Counted from the stretch's first letter, positions 9,757 to 18,889 are shown. The stretch is DNA of 64,000 bases from an uncultured Muribaculaceae bacterium (GCA_910588245.1 CAJUQP010000006.1:61247-125246); one strand, 5' to 3'. Made by a program: numbers and translations. The notes: a model not told the origin generated them from the sequence alone.

Positions 9757-11778
9757 ATGAGAACTTCAAAATATGCTATCATAGCCCTTGCCGGAGCCGG
9801 CATGCTCTCCGCCTGCAGCGATGACGGCTGGAAGACCGGCAATCCGCAGATGGACGTGAAGACGAGCCTCGGGGCGGCATGCTTCGGCGACAGTCTGCGC
9901 TTCACCATAAACGCCTCAGACGCTGAGGTGCCCCTCTCAACACTGCGCACCCAGCTTTTCTTCGGCGACGAGATGGTGAGCGAGAAAGTGATCCGCACCA
10001 AAAACAACGGTTCCGATTACACGGGTGCCGTATATGTGCCCTATCTGGCCAACATCCCCGATGGCCGCGCTACCCTGAGAGTGATTCTCCAGAACATCAA
10101 TTTCACCAAGACAGAGCTTGAATACGAGGTGATGATAACCCATCCGGAATATCCATCACTGATATTCGTGGCTGAAGACGGCACGGAATATACCATGCTC
10201 CCGCAGGAGAAATATGTCTATTCTTTCAGGGAACGACTTCCTCAGGAACTTAAAGGATACATCAAGGCCCCGAAATACGGAGAGAACGGCAATGAGCTGA
10301 CATTCGGCTACGAGAGCAGCATGATAAAGGTTGGCGCCGAATCTCCCATACCCTTCTCCAACTCCAATCCCGGGAAATACACAGTCTCGTTCAACACCTT
10401 CACATTTGAGGGAGCGCCATTCACGAAGCTGATGTTTGACAACAATCTCTTCGAAAGCGTCGACGACACCCATGCGGAGGTCAATATGAATCTCTCGCAG
10501 GGACAAAGCATCTCCCCCGCCGGATTCCCCAACTTCAGCGACTGGTGGATAGATCCAGACTATTTCACCCGTGAGGCTGATGGAACCCTTACATTCCTCC
10601 CGCAGAGCGGCAGTTACAAGGTGATCGCCGACCTTGGCATGCAGTATTTCCGCGTCTATCCCCTTAATGGCAACAATCCCGCAACCCTCAACGAAGATGG
10701 CACAGGAGCCGTGTGGGCTATCGGAGCCGGCGTCGGCAAACCGTCGGTAGGCTCAAACGAGGTGGGATGGACAACTGAGAACGCCCTCGCGCTCGCCCCC
10801 GTCGGCGACAGGAAGTATCAGCTCACACTCGTGGCCGGACAGACTGTGAAATCAGACGCCATCAACTTCAAGTTCTTCCATCAGATGGGCTGGGGCGGCG
10901 AATTCGGCGGCGATGCGCTGACCTCTACAAGCGACATAGTGAAGGTGGGCACAGGCGCAGACGGCCATGACAACGGCAACCTCTATCTTGCCGACGGAAA
11001 GCAGCTTGAACCTAACCACGTATACATCTTCACAGTCGACCTCTCAGGAGGCGCCAAAGCCGGGATTCTCTCCGTGACCGATGCTGGAGAACAGGCCTTC
11101 GAGGAGAAACCGGTAAACGTGTCGGGGATAAAACTCACGACTTCTGACAACTCATTCTATGAAGGCGTCGTAGCCCTCTCCCAGGGAGCACCCCTCGGCA
11201 TAACAGGGCTGACAGGTCTTGACGAGTATTATGCAGATCCCGATTATTTCACGTATGACGAAGACAACAACGACTTCATCGTGAATGTCGTTGACAGCGA
11301 TTACAGGATCAGGATCAACAAAGCCGCGAAGACGATTTCCGCCGTTATGATGAATGGCGGAGAGGAGGCGACTTTCGACAAAGGCGGAGCCATTTGGCTC
11401 ATGGGCTGGGGTGTAGGTTCGCCCAGCATGGACAATCAGTTCGGATGGACACCCGGGGCGGCTTACTGTATGGCCCAGATATCGCCCAAAGTCTACCGCT
11501 TCACAGGCATCGCAGGCCCTGAACACGGCTCAACGACAGGCATGCGCGTCCGCACCGACTATCTCAGCTTCAAGTTCTTCATGCAGGACGGATGGGGCGG
11601 TGAGTTCTCCGGCGCCAATGCACTCCGGCTTGCAGGGAGTGCCCCGGATCTGATCAAGGACGCCGGGAACTTCGAACTTGCCGACGGCGTCACGCTCGAG
11701 GAGGGCGCCACATACGTCATCACTGTCGATCTCACGGCAGGTCCTGACGCTGGGACAATCGACATGGTGAAAAAATGA
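9757..11778 (+). CDS. SusE/SusF-like surface glycan-binding lipoprotein with two repeated modules
   Basis: 673 residues. The lipobox is in MLSAC (about residues 16-20). After an Ig-like N-terminal part and a middle linker, the C-terminal half consists of two homologous modules (about 260-450 and 475-670). Both contain DPDYFT, a WxxGxGVGxPS motif, FKFFxQxGWGGEFxG, and an end of the form LADGxxLExxxxYxxTVDL. This is the SusE/SusF-type starch-binding-like arrangement. It has no catalytic motif. It sits 18 bases after the GH30 gene, the position of the surface glycan-binding protein in such loci, and probably captures the polymer for the surface GH30. Ligand specificity cannot be read from the sequence. 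Confidence 0.82.
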   Translation: MRTSKYAIIALAGAGMLSACSDDGWKTGNPQMDVKTSLGAACFGDSLRFTINASDAEVPLSTLRTQLFFGDEMVSEKVIRTKNNGSDYTGAVYVPYLANIPDGRATLRVILQNINFTKTELEYEVMITHPEYPSLIFVAEDGTEYTMLPQEKYVYSFRERLPQELKGYIKAPKYGENGNELTFGYESSMIKVGAESPIPFSNSNPGKYTVSFNTFTFEGAPFTKLMFDNNLFESVDDTHAEVNMNLSQGQSISPAGFPNFSDWWIDPDYFTREADGTLTFLPQSGSYKVIADLGMQYFRVYPLNGNNPATLNEDGTGAVWAIGAGVGKPSVGSNEVGWTTENALALAPVGDRKYQLTLVAGQTVKSDAINFKFFHQMGWGGEFGGDALTSTSDIVKVGTGADGHDNGNLYLADGKQLEPNHVYIFTVDLSGGAKAGILSVTDAGEQAFEEKPVNVSGIKLTTSDNSFYEGVVALSQGAPLGITGLTGLDEYYADPDYFTYDEDNNDFIVNVVDSDYRIRINKAAKTISAVMMNGGEEATFDKGGAIWLMGWGVGSPSMDNQFGWTPGAAYCMAQISPKVYRFTGIAGPEHGSTTGMRVRTDYLSFKFFMQDGWGGEFSGANALRLAGSAPDLIKDAGNFELADGVTLEEGATYVITVDLTAGPDAGTIDMVKK

Positions 11779-11825
11779 AAAATCAGTTAAGGTAAAACAG
11801 ATTGTAGGTCAATAATCACATGAAA

Positions 11826-11872
11826 GAGCCGGCGGCAGAGCCTCTTTGCGACTTGCCGCCGGCTCCTCTTAT
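11826..11872 (+). terminator. Hairpin terminator after the susC-to-binding-protein unit
   Basis: A perfect 12-base stem GAGCCGGCGGCA (11826-11837) / 11854-11865 with a 16-base loop, then CTCTTAT. The T-tract is poor, so termination may be partial. Confidence 0.65.
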
Positions 11873-11921
11873 CCCCCCAAAACGTTTTTCCATGCATATA
11901 CATCAATTTTTCACCCTAAAA

Positions 11922-11953
11922 TTTGAATCAAGCGGATTATATTTATATCTTTG
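11922..11953 (+). promoter_or_regulatory. Promoter of the GH3 gene
   Basis: TTTG at 11922-11925, exactly 20 bases, then TATCTTTG at 11946-11953: a complete match to the Bacteroidetes promoter consensus. GH3 and the lyase gene therefore have their own promoter, separate from susC. Confidence 0.8.
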
Positions 11954-11995
11954 CATACTGAATGCAAATACAATAAATCAATCAACTGAGAAATC

Positions 11996-14233
11996 ATGAA
12001 TAAGACTCATCTTTTTCTGGCAGCCTCCCTATTTTGTGCTGGCTCCATATCAGCCGACGTGCCCGTCTACCTCGACGATTCGCAACCTCTTGAGAAACGT
12101 GTGGAAGATGCGCTCGCGAGGATGACCCTCAAGGAGAAAATCGACATCATCCACGCGCAATCGAAATTCAGCGCCCCCGGAGTGCCACGTCTCGGCATTT
12201 CTGAACTCTGGTGTACCGACGGCCCGATGGGAGTGCGTCCGGAGGTGCTGTGGGACGAATGGGAACAGGCGTCATGGACCAATGACTCCTGCACGGCCTT
12301 TCCGTCGCTTACCTGTCTTGCGGCCACCTGGGATCCGGAATTATCACGACTCTATGGCAAAAGCATAGGCGAAGAAGCACGCTTCAGAAACAAAGCCGTG
12401 ATACTCGGCCCCGGCATCAACATCTACCGCACCCCGCTCAATGGACGCAACTTCGAATATATGGGAGAGGATCCCTATCTCGCCGGGAGAATGGCGGTGG
12501 ATTACGTGAAAGGCGTGCAAGACAACGGTGTGGCTGTATGCGTTAAGCATTTCGCGCTTAACAACAACGAAATCAACCGCCACACATCCAACCCTATTGT
12601 AGATGACCGCACACTCTATGAGATATACCTCCCAGCCTTCAAAGCCGCTGCCATCGATGGGGGCGCCTGGAGCTTCATGGGAGGCTACAACCTCTTCCGC
12701 GGCGAACATGCCAGCTATAACCCTATCCTTATGAACGATATCCTCAAGGGGGAATGGAACTGGGACGGTGCCGTCATCTCCGACTGGGGAGCCGTACATG
12801 ATACCGAGACAGCCGTGACAGGTGGCCTCGACATGGAATTCGGCAGCTGGACAAACGGCCTTACAAACGGAGTCTCCAACGCTTATGATAACTACTGGCT
12901 TGCTAATCCGTATCTCGAAGGGATAAAATCAGGGAAATACTCAGAGAAGGAGCTCAACGACAAGGTGCGCCGCGTGCTCCGCCTCACTTTCCGCACGGCC
13001 ATGAACCGCAACCGTCCCTGGGGCTCCATGGGCAGCGACGAGCATAAGGCAGCCTGCCGTCAGATCGGTGGCGAAGGAATCGTGCTGTTGCAAAACAAAG
13101 GCGGACTTCTTCCCATAGACCCGGCTAAAGTAAAGAAAATAGCAGTTGTCGGCGAAAACGCCATAAAGATGATGACAGTCGGCGGAGGAAGTTCCTCTCT
13201 GAAAGCAGCTTATGAGATCACTCCCCTTCAGGGACTGCGCAACCGTTTCGGCAAGGATTTCGATATCACGTATTCCCGCGGATATGTGGGCGACACCCTC
13301 GGCGATTACAATGGCGTGAAGACAAACCAGGATCTACGCGACTTCCGCACTCCGGAAGAACTGAGAGCCGAAGCTGTCGATGCGGCATCGAAAGCCGACA
13401 TCGTCCTCTTCTTCGGCGGCCTCAACAAAGCCAACCATAATGACGCCGAAGATTCCGACCGCCTGTCGATGGAACTTCCCTACGGACAAGACGAGCTTAT
13501 CGAGGCCCTCGTGAAAGCCAACCCCAATCTCGTGGTGGTCAACATCAGCGGCACAGGCGTGGCAATGCCCTGGGCATCAAAAGTGCCGGCAATACTTCAG
13601 GCATGGTATCTCGGCAACGAGACCGGCAACGCGCTGGCAGACGTGATCAGCGGCGACGTAAATCCGAGCGGCAAGCTGCCATACACCTATTATGCCGACC
13701 TCATGCAGTGTGGCGCCCATAAACTCGGCGAATATCCCGGCACACCTGCGAAAGACAAATTCGGCAACGACATCTTCGATATCCCCTATAATGAGGGAAT
13801 CTACGTTGGCTACCGCTTCATAGACAAGAATAAGCTCAAACCAACTTTCCCCTTCGGCCATGGCCTCAGCTACACTACTTTCAAATATGGCAAAGCTACA
13901 GTAGACAAGACCACCGGAAGCGCCGCCGACACGTTCACAGTTACTGTGCCTGTGACCAATACCGGCAGCAGAAAGGGAAGCGAGATCGTGGAACTTTACA
14001 TCTCCGACCCCAAGGCATCTGTCGACCGTCCGGTAAAAGAACTCAAAGGCTTCCGCAAAGTAGCACTTATGCCGGGAGAGACAAAGACAGTATCCTTTGA
14101 GATCGGGAAAGACGACCTCAGTTTCTTCGATGCCAAGAAACATGAATGGGTCTGTGAACCGGGAGATTTCGAAGCCCTTATCGGCGCATCATCGGCCGAT
14201 ATCCGATCGAAAGTCAAATTCGCGGTGAAATAA
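11996..14233 (+). CDS. GH3-family beta-glucosidase, periplasmic
   Basis: 745 residues, typical for BglX-type GH3. A signal peptidase I signal (about 1-20) directs it to the periplasm. The N-terminal barrel contains KHFALNNNEINR and the nucleophile D263 in VISDWGAVHD. The second alpha/beta domain spans about 360-600, and a C-terminal fibronectin III-like domain starts near 640 (ELKGFRKVALMPGETKTV). It removes terminal beta-linked glucose from oligosaccharides delivered by SusC/D. It has its own promoter and a hairpin downstream. Its place after GH30 and the binding protein supports beta-1,6- or beta-1,3-gluco-oligosaccharides as substrate, but GH3 enzymes vary (glucosidase, xylosidase), so this is inference. 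Confidence 0.9.
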   Translation: MNKTHLFLAASLFCAGSISADVPVYLDDSQPLEKRVEDALARMTLKEKIDIIHAQSKFSAPGVPRLGISELWCTDGPMGVRPEVLWDEWEQASWTNDSCTAFPSLTCLAATWDPELSRLYGKSIGEEARFRNKAVILGPGINIYRTPLNGRNFEYMGEDPYLAGRMAVDYVKGVQDNGVAVCVKHFALNNNEINRHTSNPIVDDRTLYEIYLPAFKAAAIDGGAWSFMGGYNLFRGEHASYNPILMNDILKGEWNWDGAVISDWGAVHDTETAVTGGLDMEFGSWTNGLTNGVSNAYDNYWLANPYLEGIKSGKYSEKELNDKVRRVLRLTFRTAMNRNRPWGSMGSDEHKAACRQIGGEGIVLLQNKGGLLPIDPAKVKKIAVVGENAIKMMTVGGGSSSLKAAYEITPLQGLRNRFGKDFDITYSRGYVGDTLGDYNGVKTNQDLRDFRTPEELRAEAVDAASKADIVLFFGGLNKANHNDAEDSDRLSMELPYGQDELIEALVKANPNLVVVNISGTGVAMPWASKVPAILQAWYLGNETGNALADVISGDVNPSGKLPYTYYADLMQCGAHKLGEYPGTPAKDKFGNDIFDIPYNEGIYVGYRFIDKNKLKPTFPFGHGLSYTTFKYGKATVDKTTGSAADTFTVTVPVTNTGSRKGSEIVELYISDPKASVDRPVKELKGFRKVALMPGETKTVSFEIGKDDLSFFDAKKHEWVCEPGDFEALIGASSADIRSKVKFAVK

Positions 14234-14255
14234 AGCGATCCAAGCGATTACTCAT

Positions 14256-14285
14256 TGAAGCCGTACCGATAAATGTACGGCTTCA
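14256..14285 (+). terminator. Hairpin between GH3 and the lyase-GH88 gene
   Basis: TGAAGCCGTAC (14256-14266) pairs perfectly with GTACGGCTTCA (14275-14285) around an 8-base loop, with no strong T-run after it. It may be a weak terminator or an mRNA processing or stability element that lowers expression of the next gene. An ATG at 14273 lies inside it, which argues against that upstream start for the next gene. Confidence 0.55.
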
Positions 14286-14302
14286 TCTCATTAATAGCAA
14301 TC

Positions 14303-16693
14303 ATGAATCTAAAATTCAATATAAGTACACTGGCAGCGCTACTGCTCACTCTTACATGCCTTACCGGAAGAGCGCTCGTATGGAATCCGGAACGCCTGAA
14401 GTATGTCAAAGAGAATGTATCGCGTCCGTATTACAGAGAATCACTCCGCAGCCTGACGGAAAAAGCGGACTCTCTGCTCGGATGCCGCCCACTGTCGGTA
14501 ATGGACAAGGAGAAATGCGCTCCAAGCGGCGACCATCATGACTATCTGAGTCAGGGCCGCTATTTCTGGCCGAATCCTGATACCCCTGACGGCCTCCCCT
14601 ACATCAACCGCGACGGAATATCAAATCCGGAAATAGAGCGACTCGACAGGAATCCACTCGGCATGACAGCCGACCGGATAAAGACTCTCGCGCTCGCCTA
14701 TCACCTCACTGGAGATGAACGATACGCGCGTAAAGCGGCGGAGTTAGTGAGGGTGTGGTTTCTCGATAAGAAGACGGCTATGAACCCCAATCTGGAATAT
14801 GCACAGATGATTCCCGGGCAAAACGGAGGTAAAGGAAGATGCTATGGGTTGCTCGACGCATACTCATTTGTGGAAATGCTCGACGGAGTCACCCTTCTCG
14901 AGGGCTCACCGGCCTTCACGGGTAAGGATTCCAAAAGACTGAAGAAATGGTTCGGAAGTCTCACCGACTGGATGCTCACTTCTCCCCAGGGCAAGGAAGA
15001 GGCGATGCAGGCCAACAACCACTCCACAGCCTACGACGCCATGATCATGGCTTTCGCCCTCTACTCCGGAAATCGGGATATCGCGGAAAAGGTTGCCCGG
15101 GAAGTACCCGTAAAAAGAATCTTCACGCAGATTGAGCCTGACGGAGCCCAGCCTCATGAACTGTCGCGCACCCTTGCCTATGGATATTCAGAGTATAATC
15201 TCTCCCACTTTCTCGACATTATGCAGATGGCGCTCAACGAAGGGCTCGATATGGGCATATCGGTGTCGGCCGACGGGCGGAGTGTGGAGAAGGCACTCGA
15301 CTATCTCGCCGGATACACAGGGAAAAATGCCCCCAAGTGGCCCCACAGCCAGATCTCCGGCATGGAGGGAAAGCAGCAGGAATTGCTCAAGGATCTCTAC
15401 AGGGCCTATCTCCTCAATCCCTCACGCAAGGACTACAGAAGGAAATACTTTTCAGGCCGCAAGCTCGACTATTCCGATCCCTTCAATCTCCTTTATCTTG
15501 AGCCTCGTCTCGCAGACGATGCCATGACGGAGATTCTTCCGCAGCTGCGTCACGCCATCGCCTGCGCCGACAGCGCCCGCAAATCGAAAGACAACGCCTT
15601 AAGGCGCAGGGTGACTCCGAGAACGGTCGGCAAGGAGGGAAACCTTGTGATGGTGCACCCCCACGACTGGTGCTCCGGATTTTTCGCCGGCTCGCTCTGG
15701 CAGGCCTATCAGTATTCCAATCTTCCGGAATGGCGCGAGTCGGCCATCAGCTGGACGTGGCCCATAGAGGAAGCCAAATGGCATAAGGGCACCCATGATC
15801 TTGGATTCATGATGAACGACAGTTTCGGGAAAGCCTACGATCTTACAGGAGAGCAGAGCTACAAAGACGTGGTGGTGCAAAGCGCGAAGACCCTCATAAG
15901 CCGGTATAGTCCTATAGTGAAATCAATCCGTTCATGGGATCATAACGCAGAAGTATGGAAATTCCCGGTCATCATCGACAATCTTATGAATCTCGAGATG
16001 CTTTTCCGGGCAACACAGCTGACAGGAGACTCAATCTACCACAAAGTGGCAGTGAACCACGCCAACACCACTCTCGCCAACCATTTCCGCGACGACAATT
16101 CATCATATCATGTTGTGGACTACGATCCGGCCACCGGAGCGGTAAGGATGAAATGCACCCATCAGGGATATTCCGACGACTCCTTCTGGAGCCGCGGCCA
16201 GGCATGGGGTCTCTACGGCTTCGCGCAATGCTTCATCTATACGGCAGACCGCCGATATCTCGACAAAAGCATCGCGATAGCAGATTTCATTCTCGGGATG
16301 AGAAACATGCCCTCAGACGGGATTCCATACTGGGACATGAAAGTGCCGGAAATCGCTAATCTCACTGACGGACAGGAGAGCGATGCCGTGCCCCGCGATG
16401 CATCTTCCGGTGCCGTCATAGCCTCCGGTCTGTATATGCTCGCCGATCTCATGACATCCCTGCCCGAATTCGACAGCGATAAAGACCTGCAAAACAAAGC
16501 GGAGAATTACCGGAGGCATGCCGACAGGATACTCACGAGCCTCACTGAAAAATACCGTGTGCCGACAGGAGAGAAATATGGCTTCATCCTTGACCATAGC
16601 ACCGGTCACCACCCCGGGAACTCCGAGATCGATGTTCCTCTCAACTACGCGGATTATTACTATCTGGAAGCCCTGATGAGGCAGCCCCTCTGA
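14303..16693 (+). CDS. Bifunctional polysaccharide lyase (alginate-lyase superfamily) - GH88 unsaturated uronyl hydrolase fusion
   Basis: 796 residues from the ATG at 14303, which gives a clean signal peptide (MNLKFNISTLAALLLTL...). Residues about 25-405 are an alginate-lyase-type alpha/alpha barrel (PL38-like): the motifs GRYFWPNPDTPDGLPYI, the catalytic-type pair N239-H240 in NNHSTAYDAMI, and QPHELSRTLAYGYSEYN. Residues about 415-796 are GH88: D499 in HDLGFMMND and D559 in VIIDNLMNLE correspond to the two essential aspartates of unsaturated glucuronyl hydrolases, 60 residues apart as expected. FWSRGQAWGLYGF and PRDASSGAVIASGLYMLADLM are also GH88 motifs. The lyase would cut a uronic-acid polymer by beta-elimination and the GH88 half would remove the unsaturated uronyl end it creates. 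There is no frameshift between the halves. Location is periplasmic. The polymer is unknown; glucuronan is one option. Confidence 0.83.
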   Translation: MNLKFNISTLAALLLTLTCLTGRALVWNPERLKYVKENVSRPYYRESLRSLTEKADSLLGCRPLSVMDKEKCAPSGDHHDYLSQGRYFWPNPDTPDGLPYINRDGISNPEIERLDRNPLGMTADRIKTLALAYHLTGDERYARKAAELVRVWFLDKKTAMNPNLEYAQMIPGQNGGKGRCYGLLDAYSFVEMLDGVTLLEGSPAFTGKDSKRLKKWFGSLTDWMLTSPQGKEEAMQANNHSTAYDAMIMAFALYSGNRDIAEKVAREVPVKRIFTQIEPDGAQPHELSRTLAYGYSEYNLSHFLDIMQMALNEGLDMGISVSADGRSVEKALDYLAGYTGKNAPKWPHSQISGMEGKQQELLKDLYRAYLLNPSRKDYRRKYFSGRKLDYSDPFNLLYLEPRLADDAMTEILPQLRHAIACADSARKSKDNALRRRVTPRTVGKEGNLVMVHPHDWCSGFFAGSLWQAYQYSNLPEWRESAISWTWPIEEAKWHKGTHDLGFMMNDSFGKAYDLTGEQSYKDVVVQSAKTLISRYSPIVKSIRSWDHNAEVWKFPVIIDNLMNLEMLFRATQLTGDSIYHKVAVNHANTTLANHFRDDNSSYHVVDYDPATGAVRMKCTHQGYSDDSFWSRGQAWGLYGFAQCFIYTADRRYLDKSIAIADFILGMRNMPSDGIPYWDMKVPEIANLTDGQESDAVPRDASSGAVIASGLYMLADLMTSLPEFDSDKDLQNKAENYRRHADRILTSLTEKYRVPTGEKYGFILDHSTGHHPGNSEIDVPLNYADYYYLEALMRQPL

Positions 16694-16724
16694 CCGCAGT
16701 TTCCGCAAATCAGACACAAAAACG

Positions 16725-16772
16725 ACATATGCGGCATGACACTCTCCGGTCATGCCGCATATGTGGTTTTTA
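16725..16772. terminator. Strong bidirectional terminator
   Basis: A perfect 16-base stem (16725-16740 with 16749-16764), an 8-base loop, and T-runs outside both arms (GGTTTTT rightward, CGTTTTTG leftward). It closes the polysaccharide locus and the convergent GH25 gene. Confidence 0.9.
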
Positions 16773-16819
16773 ACTACCGCAAACTAAATAGCTGATATAT
16801 GGTCATCTCCCCCGAATAT

Positions 16820-18055
16820 TCATATCGGAGAGGGCTCTTTGGAGGGTATGCCTTTCTCGGCCACATACTTTTCGAAGTCGGCGTAGTCACCCATGAAAAG
16901 ATCGAGGTCTACGTTTCGGGAAATACCGCCCGCCTTTCCGACCTCCGAGAACTGCCAGATCTCGAGATGCGGCACACGCGGCTGGGTGACGGGATTATAG
17001 CGGGCTATGAAGAAATCATATTTGTCGAAGCCCTTCCCTTTCAGGTAACTGTTGTAGTATGAGTCGTAGGTATAGAGTATGGGGCGCACGCCGTAGTGCT
17101 TCTCCATAGCCTCAAGCCATTTGTGGGCATACTCGCATGCCTTGTCGGCATGACGGCGCATCTCACGGTTGTCGAGTTCCATGTCGAGCACCGGCGGAAG
17201 GTCGCCCGGTTCAAGCACGGTGTGATCGATGAAATTTTTTATCTGCCCGTCAATGTCGCTGAGACGAAGGAAATGGTAGGCGCCACGCACTATGCCGCAT
17301 CGTTTGGCCTCGGCGAAATTACGTTTGAATGAATGTGCCACCCAGTCTGCTCCCTCCGTAGACTTTATGACGGCGAACATCACCGGTTGAAGATAGGGCG
17401 AAGAGGATGTCTGTCCTGAGACGTAACCGGCGCTGTCGGCATAGAGTTCCAGATCCTCCCAGTCGATATGGCTCTGATGGTTGGAGACATCGATGCCATA
17501 GATCTGCTGGCCTGTGGTATAGACAGCACCTTTCACCGGAGGGAGCTCCCCGTCTTTCCATATTCCGAACGCCATCTTCCCTTTGGGCGACACGATCTTG
17601 CCGAGGCCATCCTTCACCCCGTTTTTCCAGTATCCGTGATAACGCACTCCGTTCTTGTAATGACAGCTGCCGTAGCCGTCGGGGAGATAGTCCTTGAGTC
17701 CCCCCTTATATGTGAATTCCCTTGCGATCACGACGCCTGATTTCAGTTCGCCGTCATCCCAGGTGCCCTCTATCAGTTCACCGTTGGCCGTGACAAGCAC
17801 ACCCTCTCCGAACGGCTCGCCCATTTTCCAGTAGCCGGAGAAAATAGATCCGTCAGACAGTTGCTTTGTGACATGCACGAATCCCGTCTGATAAAGTATG
17901 AAGAAAGTCAGGGCCGCGGCCACTACCACAAGCGACATCACCAGGAAAACCGACCTGACGACATTCTTCCTCCTTTGGCGCGGCTCAGGCTTCATGATCC
18001 CCTGGGCTGCCATATCCTCATCCGTTATCCCCTTCTTGTTGTCCTGCTCTTCCAT
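16820..18055 (-). CDS. Membrane-anchored MORN-repeat GH25 muramidase-like protein
   Basis: 411 residues. A cytosolic N-terminus of about 33 residues is followed by one transmembrane helix (SVFLVMSLVVVAAALTFFIL). A MORN-repeat region (about 65-180; units such as GYWKMGEPFGEGV and YHGYWKNGVKDGLG) leads into a C-terminal GH25 lysozyme domain (about 190-400). The catalytic DxE region is intact in PPVLDMELDN, and IYGIDVSNHQ marks the domain start. GH25 enzymes cut the beta-1,4 bond between MurNAc and GlcNAc in peptidoglycan. Anchoring with the catalytic domain in the periplasm suggests a role in wall remodelling. The role of the MORN repeats is unknown. It is convergent to the polysaccharide locus. 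Confidence 0.87.
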   Translation of the reverse strand: MEEQDNKKGITDEDMAAQGIMKPEPRQRRKNVVRSVFLVMSLVVVAAALTFFILYQTGFVHVTKQLSDGSIFSGYWKMGEPFGEGVLVTANGELIEGTWDDGELKSGVVIAREFTYKGGLKDYLPDGYGSCHYKNGVRYHGYWKNGVKDGLGKIVSPKGKMAFGIWKDGELPPVKGAVYTTGQQIYGIDVSNHQSHIDWEDLELYADSAGYVSGQTSSSPYLQPVMFAVIKSTEGADWVAHSFKRNFAEAKRCGIVRGAYHFLRLSDIDGQIKNFIDHTVLEPGDLPPVLDMELDNREMRRHADKACEYAHKWLEAMEKHYGVRPILYTYDSYYNSYLKGKGFDKYDFFIARYNPVTQPRVPHLEIWQFSEVGKAGGISRNVDLDLFMGDYADFEKYVAEKGIPSKEPSPI

Positions 18056-18260
18056 ATTGACTGTTTTATCGACAATTGCTCCAACAGCGCATCCGGATCA
18101 CCGTCTGCCCCAGGGCGATATATTATAAGCAGCCTACTATACGGCTACTTAATCATAAAACAACACGGAAACGTTTAATCCGCCATGCATAAACAATGCA
18201 CAACCACATTTCCGATAAATTAACAGAACCCTCAGTCAATATTATACTTGATATTCCGGT
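18056..18260. other. Intergenic stretch between hicB and the GH25 gene
   Basis: No coding frame with a plausible start and no clear promoter for the leftward GH25 gene is seen. Base composition turns AT-rich here, which marks the left border of the accessory island. Confidence 0.4.
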
Positions 18261-18611
18261 CTATACCGATGCAGTGAAATGTTCCGTCTCCTTCACAAGC
18301 GCTTTATTGATGTAATCATTTATCGTGGTGCCCGCTTCGGCAGCAGCCGCAGCAATTCTTCCATGCAGTTCAGAGGGCATCCTAACCACCAGTCGGCCAC
18401 TGTAAGGTTTTGCAGGAACAATACCTCTTCTTTTGCAACTCTCGAGATAGCTGTCGATCGCCCCTTCAAAATCAGAACGGATCTCATCGATCGTTGTGCC
18501 TTCATAAGATATAAGTGTGCCACGCAGTCCTTGTACTTTTCCGAAAAGACAATTATCATCCTCACTGAATTCCACAGACCCCGTATAGCCTTTATATTTA
18601 AGCTGTCCCAT
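18261..18611 (-). CDS. hicB: HicB-family antitoxin with C-terminal ribbon-helix-helix
   Basis: 116 residues. The N-terminal HicB RNase-H-like fold (about 1-60; YTGSVEFSEDDNCLFGKVQGL) is followed by an Arc/MetJ-type DNA-binding segment (about 72-112; VVRMPSELHGRIAAAAAEAG, INDYINKALVKE). HicB binds and neutralises HicA and represses the operon. The start ATG follows the hicA stop by one base, so translation is probably coupled. Order is toxin first, antitoxin second, as in other hicAB pairs. The inverted repeat in the promoter (18894-18911) is the likely binding site of this protein. Confidence 0.88.
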   Translation of the reverse strand: MGQLKYKGYTGSVEFSEDDNCLFGKVQGLRGTLISYEGTTIDEIRSDFEGAIDSYLESCKRRGIVPAKPYSGRLVVRMPSELHGRIAAAAAEAGTTINDYINKALVKETEHFTASV

Positions 18612-18612
18612 A

Positions 18613-18864
18613 TCAAATCAATTTTAAGTCCTTAAGAATATCGATCAACTGTTTTACCTGATATCCCTTCAATTCTCCTGAGGGATGGGGCTTATGAAGC
18701 AAAAGAGTGTCATCGCCTCTTACAAACTCCACTCTTGATCCAGAAGTTCTTCCTTTATTATTCTCAACAAAATCAAAATACTGTAGAAGTGATTTTGCTT
18801 CATCATATTGGAAATCCTTTGGCCGGCTAAGAAGTCGTGCAATTAATTTCTCTTTTTTACTCAT
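18613..18864 (-). CDS. hicA: HicA-family mRNA-interferase toxin
   Basis: 83 residues, usual for HicA. The double-stranded-RNA-binding-like fold is shown by KGRTSGSRVEFVRGDDTLLL and the histidine region LLLHKPHPSGELKGYQVKQ. The family's catalytic histidine aligns with the one in LLLHKPHP. HicA cleaves mRNA and stops growth when HicB is lost. It has its own promoter with an overlapping palindrome. The gene is AT-rich like the rest of the island. It is intact and likely functional. Confidence 0.87.
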   Translation of the reverse strand: MSKKEKLIARLLSRPKDFQYDEAKSLLQYFDFVENNKGRTSGSRVEFVRGDDTLLLHKPHPSGELKGYQVKQLIDILKDLKLI

Positions 18865-18889
18865 TAAAGTGACAGTTTGAAATTAATCG

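Noticed and set aside
14273..14302. Upstream start for the lyase-GH88 gene at 14273
   Set aside because: The ATG lies inside the 14256-14285 hairpin and would add ten residues before the signal peptide. The ATG at 14303 gives a normal signal sequence.
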